Below are positions 25,262 to 32,605 of a stretch of DNA of 49,135 nucleotides, piece by piece; within the stretch, counting starts at the first letter, position 1; the number at the start of each line of letters is the position of its first letter. The notes under the pieces were generated by a model. The model ran no database searches. It was not told the DNA's origin and worked only from the letters and a program-made list of their open reading frames with translations. Origin of the DNA: PKWO01 sp036561005 (GTDB lineage: Bacteria; Pseudomonadota; Gammaproteobacteria; Burkholderiales; Burkholderiaceae_D). The position numbers and the translations under genes are program-made. The stretch covers positions 1 to 49,135 of the forward strand of contig DATBQE010000028.1 in assembly GCA_036561005.1 (NCBI GenBank), written 5' to 3'.

Positions 25262-26047
25262 CTAATAATGCGTTCGAGAAATATAAAACAGGGATGAAAC
25301 GATACCGAGATAAAATCCGGCCTCCGACAACTGCTGGACCGCACCGAGGCAATCGCCTGTGTAGCCGGCAATGCGCCGCAAACACATGCGCGCCAAATAC
25401 GCAGTGCAGCAAGCCGCAATGAGCAACCCGGCCAAGGCTTGCGGCAGCGCCAGAAGACCGGCAAAAACCACACAAGCCAACGGCAACAAACCGCACAGCG
25501 CGGCAAAAAAGAATTCACCGGCCCGCAAGCGATGCGCCACACTGGCCGATTTGCCGTCCACTCTGACATAGTTGAAGCGCCAAATCAACGTAGTCGAGAA
25601 GGCGCGCGACAGCGGGTGTGCGGTGAGCAACGCAATCGGCAGCGTCTGCTGCGGCAGGTAAGCCAGGGCGGCGCATTTGACAGCGAGCAGCAATCCGATG
25701 CCGATTGCGCCATAAACGCCAATGCGGGAATCCTTCATGATCGCCAAGACCTGGGTCGGGTCGCGGCCGCCACCGAAGCCGTCGCACATATCGGCGAAAC
25801 CGTCTTCATGCAATGCGCCCGTCGTCATCAAACTGGCCACCAATGAAAGCAATATGGCCAGCACCGGCGGCAAAACCATCCCAGCCAACCAGACGACCAT
25901 GGCGCTCACTGCCCCGACCAGCAGGCCGACGAGCGGGAAATATCGCGCACAGCGGCGCAGCCATCCCTCGTCGTACCCGACCCACGTAGGGACGGGCAGG
26001 CGCGTAAAAAACTGCAGCGCTACAAAAAAGAGCCGCAGTTGATACAT
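25262..26047 (-). CDS. cobS: Cobalamin synthase (adenosylcobinamide-GDP ribazoletransferase)
   Basis: 261-residue inner-membrane enzyme that joins adenosylcobinamide-GDP to alpha-ribazole (phosphate). The sequence has FFVALQFFTRLPVPTW at the N-terminus, TTGALHEDGFADMCDGFGGG with the acidic metal-binding motif DxxDGxG and KDSRIGVYGAIGIGL, all highly diagnostic. Several hydrophobic helices follow. I take the ATG at 26047, because the longer frame starts with a TTG immediately after the cobT stop and adds non-conserved residues. Confidence 0.96.
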   Translation of the reverse strand: MYQLRLFFVALQFFTRLPVPTWVGYDEGWLRRCARYFPLVGLLVGAVSAMVVWLAGMVLPPVLAILLSLVASLMTTGALHEDGFADMCDGFGGGRDPTQVLAIMKDSRIGVYGAIGIGLLLAVKCAALAYLPQQTLPIALLTAHPLSRAFSTTLIWRFNYVRVDGKSASVAHRLRAGEFFFAALCGLLPLACVVFAGLLALPQALAGLLIAACCTAYLARMCLRRIAGYTGDCLGAVQQLSEAGFYLGIVSSLFYISRTHY

Positions 26048-26083
26048 AGGCCAGGCCTCTTGTGAGCGAACTTCTTCTGCCAA

Positions 26084-27115
26084 TTAACCCGCCTTGTCGC
26101 TGACCTGGGCCGACTCAAAGGTCGCCATGTCATTGAGAAAATTAACGGCCGCATGCAACAGCGGCAGCGCCAGGGCGCAACCGGTCCCTTCGCCCAGACG
26201 CAAGCCCAAATGCAGCAGGGGATCGGCCTCGAGGTAGCGCAGCATGGCCAGATGGCCGTTTTCATTGGAACAGTGCGAAAACACGCAATACTCGCGCACC
26301 GCCGGTTGCAGTTTGACCGCCACCATGAGTGCACTGGTGACGATGAATCCGTCTATCAGCAATACCTTGCGCAGTTCTGCCGCACGCAGCATGGCGCCGG
26401 TCATCATGGCGATTTCGAAGCCGCCGAACGCCGCCAGCACATCGAGCGGTGCCGTGACGTGGTGTTTTTGCATTGCCGCCTGAATCACATCGCGCTTGTG
26501 AGCAATACCCGCTGCGTCGAGCCCTGTCCCCGCGCCCACGCATACCGACAACGGCAGACCCGACAGCGCATGCATGATGGCGGCAGCCGCGGTGGTGTTA
26601 CCGATGCCCATTTCGCCGAAGCCGACGACATTTCCTTCCAGAGCGTCGACCAATCCCATGCCGTGGCGCATTGCGCTCTGGCACTGTTCGGCGCTCATGG
26701 CCGGCCCATGGGCGAAATTGCGCGTGCCAAATGCCACCTTGCGATCGAGCAAACCAGAGCGCGGAGGAAAACTGTAATTGACCCCTGCATCGACCACGTG
26801 TATGGCGCAGGCGTTCTGCCGGGCGAACACATTGATGGCTGCGCCACCAGCAAGGAAATTTTCCACCATCTGCCAGGTCACGCTTTGCGGATAGGCCGAG
26901 ATGTTTTCAGCCACCACGCCGTGATCGCCGGCAAACACCAGAATCGCCGGATGGCGCAGCGAGGGACGCGCCGTCTCCTGAATCAGGCCGATCTGCTTTG
27001 CCAGCGGCTCCAGTCTCCCGAGGCTACCCGGCGGCTTGGTCTTGTTGTTGATGGCCCGCTCGAGCGTATGGGCCAATTCATTATTTGCAGTGGATCGGAT
27101 TTCGGAAATAGGCAT
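26084..27115 (-). CDS. cobT: Nicotinate-nucleotide-dimethylbenzimidazole phosphoribosyltransferase
   Basis: 343-residue enzyme that turns DMB and nicotinate mononucleotide into alpha-ribazole-5'-phosphate. Visible signatures are NKTKPPGSLGRLEPLAKQIGLIQ, FAGDHGVVAENISAYPQSVTWQMV, the GIGNTTAAAAI glycine loop and a C-terminal LRLGEGTGCALALPLL. In the Salmonella enzyme the catalytic glutamate sits in the last of these, and here it is GEGT. The ATG at 27115 is preferred to a GTG at 27148; no strong ribosome site marks either. It heads a three-gene transcript (cobT-cobS-cobC) with no visible riboswitch. Confidence 0.96.
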   Translation of the reverse strand: MPISEIRSTANNELAHTLERAINNKTKPPGSLGRLEPLAKQIGLIQETARPSLRHPAILVFAGDHGVVAENISAYPQSVTWQMVENFLAGGAAINVFARQNACAIHVVDAGVNYSFPPRSGLLDRKVAFGTRNFAHGPAMSAEQCQSAMRHGMGLVDALEGNVVGFGEMGIGNTTAAAAIMHALSGLPLSVCVGAGTGLDAAGIAHKRDVIQAAMQKHHVTAPLDVLAAFGGFEIAMMTGAMLRAAELRKVLLIDGFIVTSALMVAVKLQPAVREYCVFSHCSNENGHLAMLRYLEADPLLHLGLRLGEGTGCALALPLLHAAVNFLNDMATFESAQVSDKAG

Positions 27116-27176
27116 GCTTGATGAGCGAATCGACGCGCTGCAAAGCACATCGATCGACGCGTAAATAGGGGGTTGG

Positions 27177-27201
27177 AAAAAACATCCGCTGCAGACGGAT
27201 G
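27177..27201 (-). terminator. Intrinsic terminator after the RAYT gene
   Basis: On the minus strand CATCCG and CGGATG close a 7-nt loop and are followed by TTTTTT. It sits 19 bp after the stop at 27220 and before cobT, so the transposase transcript should not enter the cob genes. Confidence 0.75.
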
Positions 27202-27219
27202 GATAAACGGACAGAAAAT

Positions 27220-28071
27220 CTATTCTTCCGTCGCAGCGTTCGCTATTTTACTGACAGTTGCGAAATGAAGCCCGACAAAGTTACCTATTTCATTCAGGCT
27301 GTAAAGATGGGTCAGATGGGCCAGACGTATGGCCGCGTTCCTTTGCGGCCTGTCCCTGGCCTTGGAAAATAGCTGGTTGAGGGTCGGCCGAGATGTGCGT
27401 CGTTCATGCAATTGAAATTCGCGTATCGTTCCTGCTTCGTTCATCAGGGCGGCCATTTGCGCAACAAACTCTTCGCTACCCAGCAAAATTTGCTTGCGCA
27501 GGTGAACCCAGGGCGACTCCGTGCCATGGCCATCCATGACAAATTCCTGATAGCGCCGCTCTGCTGTCTTTTTTTGCTTGCCGAATTGGCGCAACACCCA
27601 GTCGGTCGACAGGAAAGGAGGTGCATGGGCGATACCGGCAGTTGCACGGAAACTGCTCCAGAGGTATTTCTCGGGTAACTTCACCGTTCTGGTACGAACC
27701 GGGTTCATGACCACGTGGCGGCACATTTCCAGGAGGAAGCCATCGCGCTCGACCAAAACGGCTTTGAACCGTCCCTGCATGACGGGGCCATCGAGACGAT
27801 GTCGAAGGTTGAAGTTTTGGGTATAGATGCCGTTCAACTGGCGCATGCCGATCGAGAGCTTGCCGTCCAGCGTTTCGACTACCAGGTGGTAGTGATTGTC
27901 CATCAGGCAGTAGGCGTGGCAGATCCAGTTGAAGCGCTTGGCGACTTTGGCCAAGATAGCGAGAAAGAAGTTGCGATCTTCTTGGTCCGCAAAGATGTCG
28001 TGCTGCTCGTTGCCGCGAGAAGTCACGTGGTAGATTGCTCCGGGAAATTCAAGGCGTTGCGGTCGAGCCAT
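27220..28071 (-). CDS. REP-associated tyrosine transposase (RAYT, Y1_Tnp family)
   Basis: 283 residues. The N-terminal IS200-like HUH domain begins MARPQRLEFPGAIYHVTSRGN and carries CHAYCLMDNHYHLVVE, with the HYH metal-binding pair. The catalytic-tyrosine region is in the usual place before QGRFKAVLVER, and the VVMNPVR segment follows. The C-terminal third includes LAHLTHLYSLNEIGNFVGLHFATVSKI, a DnaA-like helix-turn-helix that some RAYTs have. The ATG at 28071 has a strong GAGGAG. No terminal repeats enclose the gene, so it looks like a domesticated single-copy RAYT rather than an active insertion sequence. Palindromes at 28143-28182 and 28222-28247 may be its targets. Confidence 0.88.
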   Translation of the reverse strand: MARPQRLEFPGAIYHVTSRGNEQHDIFADQEDRNFFLAILAKVAKRFNWICHAYCLMDNHYHLVVETLDGKLSIGMRQLNGIYTQNFNLRHRLDGPVMQGRFKAVLVERDGFLLEMCRHVVMNPVRTRTVKLPEKYLWSSFRATAGIAHAPPFLSTDWVLRQFGKQKKTAERRYQEFVMDGHGTESPWVHLRKQILLGSEEFVAQMAALMNEAGTIREFQLHERRTSRPTLNQLFSKARDRPQRNAAIRLAHLTHLYSLNEIGNFVGLHFATVSKIANAATEE

Positions 28072-28142
28072 ATGTATCTCCTCGCTCTTATTAGATTGCA
28101 ATCAAACGTACGTGTTCAACATCTTCGTCATTCCTGCGTCGA

Positions 28143-28182
28143 CGTTGCCCAACATGCGCGTATAGCAGTTTGATGGGCAACG
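28143..28182. repeat. Palindrome A upstream of the RAYT gene
   Basis: CGTTGCCCA and its perfect reverse complement TGGGCAACG are 22 bp apart. There is no T-run, so a terminator is unlikely. It lies in the promoter region of the RAYT gene. Confidence 0.55.
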
Positions 28183-28221
28183 ATCACAACTCATGACGCC
28201 CAGGCTGCGGCACTGGCGTGC

Positions 28222-28247
28222 GATTGCGACGCTGCATTGTCGCAATC
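28222..28247. repeat. Palindrome B directly after a small membrane-protein gene
   Basis: GATTGCGAC and GTCGCAATC, a perfect 9-bp stem with an 8-nt loop, touching the stop codon of the minus-strand gene above. No T-run follows in either direction. REP-like in size. Confidence 0.55.
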
Positions 28248-28543
28248 TAGTCGCCATCGTGGCCATAGCCGACGATGGTGTTGACTTCCAGGCTGCGAAT
28301 TTTCACCGCCTGGCGCCAGCGCACATAGAGCAATGCCAGTGCAATGACGCCGGCTCCCAATCCGATCGGCGTTGAGCCGTTGCGCGACAAGAGGCAGCTC
28401 GACAGCACCAGAATGGCCGCGATCGTATGCGCAAACCCCACTCTGCGGCGCAAAATCATAATGGTGCGGCAGCAAGTCAGCCAAGCCGCAGCTGGAAGAA
28501 TTGCCAATGCCAATTGCCATGCAAATATGCCGATCAGCGCCAA
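28247..28543 (-). CDS. Small hypothetical membrane protein
   Basis: 98 residues if it begins at the TTG at 28543, which follows GAGGAG by nine bases; a GTG at 28576 would add eleven residues. The protein is strongly hydrophobic with three probable membrane helices: LALIGIFAWQLALAILPAAAW, HTIAAILVLSSCLLS and IGLGAGVIALALLYVRW. It ends in a charged tail with VNTIVGYGHDGD. I do not recognise the family. Evidence that it is real is the reading-frame length, the ribosome site and the membrane pattern. Confidence 0.5.
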   Translation of the reverse strand: MALIGIFAWQLALAILPAAAWLTCCRTIMILRRRVGFAHTIAAILVLSSCLLSRNGSTPIGLGAGVIALALLYVRWRQAVKIRSLEVNTIVGYGHDGD

Positions 28544-28754
28544 AACAGGTCTCTCCTCAGTTGTGTCCCCGCACACGCCATACGTCGGGTTATTTTGTCA
28601 TTATAGGCAGGCCTGCGCGCTTAACATGCCGCAACATCCTGCAAAATGATTGCTTTTTTTAACTTGCTAACACAATAAAATACACCGTTAGTTTATATTC
28701 GGCAACATATTTTCTGTAAGAAATCATCAGAACCAAGAAAACCGGGACACGCAG

Positions 28755-28760
28755 TATAAT
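28755..28760 (+). promoter_or_regulatory. Possible -10 box ahead of the 28821 gene
   Basis: TATAAT on the plus strand, about 60 bp upstream of the ATG at 28821. No good -35 is seen at 16-18 bp. The stretch just before it (about 28640-28740) is much richer in A+T than its surroundings. Confidence 0.4.
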
Positions 28761-28820
28761 CGCGCAAGCAATTCGCCGATGCCAAAGCGGCAACTTTCCC
28801 AATTTAAGATGTAATGTGCA

Positions 28821-29243
28821 ATGAAAACGACGATGAAACCTGAACTCCGACGCCAACTTCAACGCGGCAGCGCCGCCAGCCTGCTGCTTGGATTCGTCAT
28901 GATGTGCGGCGGCGCTTACCTGTTGCTTGAGTCAATCGTTGTCACACAGACCTACTTTCTCGGCGTGGGGCTCTACCATTGGGGCGGGATGTCGGTGACG
29001 GGTGGCATGATCCTCGTGCCCATGATATTCGGCATCGGGATTATTTTTTACCGGCCATCCAATCTGATCGGGTGGGCATTAGCCATCGGGTCGCTCGCAG
29101 CAATGATCCTCGGTGTGATCGTCAATACCCATTTTGCGCTGCGTTCGATGTCGCTGTTTGAACTGATCTGTATATTCGTGCTGGGAGTCGGCGGTTTGGG
29201 CCTGTTTCTGCGCGCCCTTGCCGACGGGCGCAAGTCGGCGTAG
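28821..29243 (+). CDS. Hypothetical four-helix membrane protein
   Basis: 140 residues. A basic N-terminus (MKTTMKPELRRQLQRG) is followed by four likely membrane helices (about 18-38, 52-75, 82-104 and 110-135), with very short loops and a basic end DGRKSA. Positive residues at the N-terminus and the end suggest both termini are cytoplasmic. No enzymatic motif can be recognised. A second ATG at 28833 could be used. The gene is convergent with the TMEM175-like gene. Confidence 0.65.
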   Translation: MKTTMKPELRRQLQRGSAASLLLGFVMMCGGAYLLLESIVVTQTYFLGVGLYHWGGMSVTGGMILVPMIFGIGIIFYRPSNLIGWALAIGSLAAMILGVIVNTHFALRSMSLFELICIFVLGVGGLGLFLRALADGRKSA

Positions 29244-29260
29244 ATCATATCACTGGGGCA

Positions 29261-29836
29261 CTATTGCCTGACAACCTTCTCGATCCGCTGGTCGGGGATG
29301 ATCCAGATCATCGCAACGACCGCGTAGAGGGCCAGCGCGAACCAGGTTTCAACGAAGGCCAGGCCAATCGCTATCAGATAGATCACAACGGAGATCTTCC
29401 CTTTGAAGTCCCTACCCAGGGCCTGGGCGATGGCGGACTCCTTGCCGTGCAGTGAGATCAGTGTCTGCGTCAGGATGTAGTAGGCTGTGCCGCACATCAT
29501 CAAGACCACACCGTAAAGCGCGATCGGCCACGGCGATGCATGGTGCAAACCCATCCAGTTGGTGACGAAGGGTATGACCGAGAGCCAAAATAACAGGTGC
29601 AGATTGGCCCACAAAACGGTGCCGTTGACATGTCGCGCAGCGTGGAACAGATGGTGGTGATTGTTCCAATAAATGCCGACATAGATGAAGCTTAAGACAT
29701 AGCTGAGCAGGACAGGAAACATGTTGCACAGTTCGCTCAACTGATCACTGACCGGCACCTTGAGTTCGAGCACCATGATCGTGATAATGATCGCAATCAC
29801 GCCATCGCTAAATGCTTCCAGCCTGTTTTTTCCCAT
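29261..29836 (-). CDS. TMEM175-type potassium channel family protein (DUF1211)
   Basis: 191 residues with about six membrane helices. The start MGKNRLEAFSDGVIAIIITIMVLELKVP contains the family signature RxxxFSDG in helix 1, the ion-conduction gate region of TMEM175 channels. A bacterial copy has one six-helix repeat and forms a tetramer. The YWNNHHHLFHA segment, also conserved, follows. It probably conducts K+; a second K+ protein (Kup) lies close by. Confidence 0.88.
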   Translation of the reverse strand: MGKNRLEAFSDGVIAIIITIMVLELKVPVSDQLSELCNMFPVLLSYVLSFIYVGIYWNNHHHLFHAARHVNGTVLWANLHLLFWLSVIPFVTNWMGLHHASPWPIALYGVVLMMCGTAYYILTQTLISLHGKESAIAQALGRDFKGKISVVIYLIAIGLAFVETWFALALYAVVAMIWIIPDQRIEKVVRQ

Positions 29837-29886
29837 GAATTATCCGAATGAGGATTCGCTGTCCTGACCCAAGAACAGGCAGTCTC

Positions 29887-30336
29887 TCATTTTGCAGCGC
29901 AGTCGCAGACCGCATTGCCCTTGTCGAAAACGATGTGCCACACTCCCGGCCGGTCCATGCGCCAGATGGAGGTGAAGGTGGAGATCTGCTTGCCGTCGGC
30001 ATCGCGCACCGGGCCGCTGCTGAGAGCCAGTGTGCCTGAATCGAGCACCTCGACCACACCCGGTTCCCAGGAAAATGGCGCGTCAGGCTTTTCATAAAGG
30101 GATTTCCACGCGGCTGCAATGGCGGCCTTGCCGTGCAAGACCGATTTGGATGAAAAGAACACGGCCTCATCTGACAAAAAAGTAGAAAATCCGGCAAAAT
30201 CGCGATCAGCCATGGTCTTGGCAAATGCCTTTTCAGTTGCCATGACCTGTTTTTGTACATCCGTGAGCGGCGGGGTTTGGCCGTAAGCCACATTGACGAA
30301 GCAAAACAGCAATAAACAGAGCTTGAGTTTGTTCAT
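29887..30336 (-). CDS. Secreted SnoaL/DUF4440-like protein
   Basis: 149 residues: a signal peptide (LKLCLLLFCFVNVAYGQ) followed by an NTF2-like cone. The DUF4440-type pattern VMATEKAFAKTMADRDFAGFSTFLSDEAVFF and later GVWHIVFDKG are clear. Such domains serve as small enzymes or ligand binders, and no catalytic role can be told here. The C-terminal CDCAAK holds two cysteines that might form a disulfide after export. It ends 50 bp upstream of the TMEM175-like gene. Confidence 0.75.
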   Translation of the reverse strand: MNKLKLCLLLFCFVNVAYGQTPPLTDVQKQVMATEKAFAKTMADRDFAGFSTFLSDEAVFFSSKSVLHGKAAIAAAWKSLYEKPDAPFSWEPGVVEVLDSGTLALSSGPVRDADGKQISTFTSIWRMDRPGVWHIVFDKGNAVCDCAAK

Positions 30337-30408
30337 TTTGTTGCCTTTATGGAATGTTAATGGCGCTAGGATAAAATTTTAACAATGTCTAGTGTCAAAC
30401 TTGACAGG

Positions 30409-30437
30409 ATGTCAGACGCAAATTCCTGTCGCATAAT
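30409..30437 (+). promoter_or_regulatory. Promoter of a putative small RNA
   Basis: CATAAT (30432-30437) preceded at 17 bp by ATGTCA (30409-30414), a 5/6 and 4/6 match. It points to transcription from about 30444 on the plus strand, where no protein gene exists before kup on the opposite strand. Confidence 0.45.
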
Positions 30438-30443
30438 AATCCC

Positions 30444-30565
30444 TGAGAGCGATTGATGGAGTTAGCGAGATACCTTCCCCCTCTTGCTAAATCAGTCAAT
30501 TGTTTCTTCCTCTGGGCAATTCCAGGCTTTCCCCGCGATCTGCAAAGATCGCGGGTTTTTTATTT
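30444..30565 (+). ncRNA. Putative trans-acting small RNA
   Basis: About 120 nt between a predicted promoter and a strong intrinsic terminator on the plus strand, with no reading frame. Hairpin 1 pairs UUAGCGAGA (30462-30470) with UCUUGCUAA (30482-30490) in 9 base pairs around the C-rich loop UACCUUCCCCC. A pyrimidine-rich tract UUUCUUCCUC (30501-30512) follows, with a small CUGG/CCAG hairpin, then the terminator stem. C/U-rich loops of this kind pair with Shine-Dalgarno sequences in known bacterial sRNAs. Neighbours on both sides run on the minus strand. Not recognised as 6S, 4.5S, tmRNA or RNase P RNA. Confidence 0.55.
30532..30565 (+). terminator. Intrinsic terminator of the putative small RNA
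   Basis: CCCGCGATC and GATCGCGGG form a perfect 9-bp stem around TGCAAA, followed by TTTTTTATTT. In the reverse direction the hairpin is followed by GAAAGCC, so it works only for plus-strand transcription. Confidence 0.88.
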
Positions 30566-30607
30566 GGGCGGCGCTAAAACGCCAATGCGAAGATTCATTC
30601 GTGCGCC

Positions 30608-32500
30608 CTAGATTTCAACCTGCGTACCAAGCTCAATCACACGATTCGAGGGGATCTGATAGTAGTCGGCTGCGCCGCGCGCGTTGCGCGACATGGCGGC
30701 GAATATCCGCTCGCGCCATATCGACATCCCTTCTCCAAACGTCGGCACAATGGTCTGGCGCGAGATGAAGTATGAAGTCGAGAGGCCTTCACATTCAATG
30801 CCCTTGCCCTTGCAAAGTTCGAGCACCTTGGGAATGTCGCGCGTTTCCTTGAACCCATAAAGCACATTGACCTGGAAGCATTGATTGCCCAATGGCAGGA
30901 CTTCGACGCGCGAATCGTCCGGTACCGCAGGAACGTCGGCGTTATGCACGGTCAGAAAAATAATCTGCTCGTGGATGACTTTGTTATGTGTCAGGTTGTG
31001 CAACAGCGCGTGCGGCACGCCATCGCTTTCGGAGCGCAGGAATACCGCCGTACCGGGAACCCGTGTCGGCGGGTCGATGAACAGGTTGTTCAAAAAGTCT
31101 TCCAGCGGTATCGCATGGGTCTGCAGCGCCTGGGTCATCAGGCTGCGGCCCTGCTTCCAGGTCAGCATGATGACGAAGGCCACGCCGCCCAATGCAAGCG
31201 GAAACCAGCCTCCGCTGACGATCTTGAGCGCATTCGAGGCAAAGAACAACAGATCAATCGAGACGAAGAACAAGGTTGCGCTCCAGCAGATCCACGGATT
31301 GATCTTCCAGCCGTAGCGGATGACGAAAAAGGTCAGGATCGTCGTGGTCACCATTGTCGCGGTCACGGCAATGCCATAGGCGGAGGCCAGGCTGTCGGAC
31401 GATCCAAACCCGATGACTGCGGCAATAACGGCAAACAATTGTAGCCAATTGACCAACGGCACGTAGATTTGCCCGTACTCGCGCGAAGAAGTATGCACCA
31501 CGAGCATACGCGGCATGAAGCCTAATGCAATGGCTTCGCGCGTCATGGAGTAAGTGCCCGAAATGGTTGCTTGCGACGCGATGACGGTGGCAATGGTTGC
31601 CAGCCCTACCATCGGGTACACGCTCCACGCACCCAACTGGTGGAAGAACGGGTTGTCTACCGCCTTCGGGTCAAGCATCAGAATTGCACCCTGCCCGAGG
31701 TAATTGGCAGCCAGCGCCGGGAATACGATGAAGCACCAGGCGATGCGGATCGGCTTGCCGCCAAAATGGCCGAGGTCTGCATAAAGAGCCTCGGCGCCGG
31801 TAAACGCCAGCACGACTGCACCCAGGGCGACAAAACCATACCAGCCATGCACGAGCATGAAAGAAATGGCGTGGAAGGGATTGAGCGCCGCCAAAATTTC
31901 AGGATATTTGGCAATGTTGATGACGCCCATGACTGCCAGGCTGCCGAACCAAATCACCATGATGGGCCCGAACCAGCGCCCTATTCCCGACGAACCATGC
32001 CGTTGCACCATATAGAGCGCAATGAGAACGCCCACCGTGATGGTTACGACGTAGGGATGGAAGGCCGGCGTGGCAATGTCGAGACCCTCGATGGCGCTCA
32101 GCACCGAGATTGCCGGGGTAATGACGCCATCGCCGAAAAACAGGGCCGCACCGAACAGGCCGATCATCATCAGCGGCAAGTACCAGCGCGACGACCGCGT
32201 CACCGAACTCAAGGCCAACGACAGCAAGGCCATGATGCCGCCTTCGCCCTGGTTGTCTGCGCGCAGAATCAGTGTGACGTACTTGATCGTGACGACAATC
32301 GTCAGGCCCCAGATGATCAGGGATATAACGCCGAGCAGGTTGGCTGAGGTGAGAGACAAGCCGTATTCGTTCGAAAATATGGTTTTCATGGTGTACAGCG
32401 GACTCGTACCAATATCGCCGTAGACGATGCCGAGTGCTGCAATGGTAAGCCCTGCCAGGGCAGATTTAGACGCTGGCTGCTTGGAAACCGAGGTATTCAA
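30608..32500 (-). CDS. kup: Low-affinity potassium uptake protein Kup
   Basis: 630-residue K+/H+ symporter with about twelve membrane helices and a C-terminal cytoplasmic domain. Signatures are LTIAALGIVYGDIGTSPLYTMKTIF, LRADNQGEGGIMALL, and FFGDGVITPAISVLSAIEGL. The length fits the 620-630 residues usual for the family. The start appears to be a TTG at 32500: no ATG or GTG in frame lies upstream before the promoter, and the next ATG would remove part of helix 1. A sigma-70-like promoter lies at 32533-32561. Confidence 0.95.
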   Translation of the reverse strand: MNTSVSKQPASKSALAGLTIAALGIVYGDIGTSPLYTMKTIFSNEYGLSLTSANLLGVISLIIWGLTIVVTIKYVTLILRADNQGEGGIMALLSLALSSVTRSSRWYLPLMMIGLFGAALFFGDGVITPAISVLSAIEGLDIATPAFHPYVVTITVGVLIALYMVQRHGSSGIGRWFGPIMVIWFGSLAVMGVINIAKYPEILAALNPFHAISFMLVHGWYGFVALGAVVLAFTGAEALYADLGHFGGKPIRIAWCFIVFPALAANYLGQGAILMLDPKAVDNPFFHQLGAWSVYPMVGLATIATVIASQATISGTYSMTREAIALGFMPRMLVVHTSSREYGQIYVPLVNWLQLFAVIAAVIGFGSSDSLASAYGIAVTATMVTTTILTFFVIRYGWKINPWICWSATLFFVSIDLLFFASNALKIVSGGWFPLALGGVAFVIMLTWKQGRSLMTQALQTHAIPLEDFLNNLFIDPPTRVPGTAVFLRSESDGVPHALLHNLTHNKVIHEQIIFLTVHNADVPAVPDDSRVEVLPLGNQCFQVNVLYGFKETRDIPKVLELCKGKGIECEGLSTSYFISRQTIVPTFGEGMSIWRERIFAAMSRNARGAADYYQIPSNRVIELGTQVEI

Positions 32501-32532
32501 TGTGCACCATTTGGACTTTTATAATGCGTTGC

Positions 32533-32561
32533 ACAATAAGGCGTTTCTGCTACTTTGACAA
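32533..32561 (-). promoter_or_regulatory. kup promoter
   Basis: TTGTCA (32561-32556) and TATTGT (32538-32533) on the minus strand, with exactly 17 bp between them. Transcription would start near 32526, 26 nt upstream of the TTG start. Confidence 0.5.
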
Positions 32562-32605
32562 GCCCTGTTCCAGCCTGCAACGCAACAAAGATGGCACGTT
32601 TGACA

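Noticed and set aside
27116..27219. Possible second cobalamin riboswitch upstream of cobT
   Set aside because: No B12 box and none of the other conserved aptamer pieces are present; only the RAYT terminator is there.
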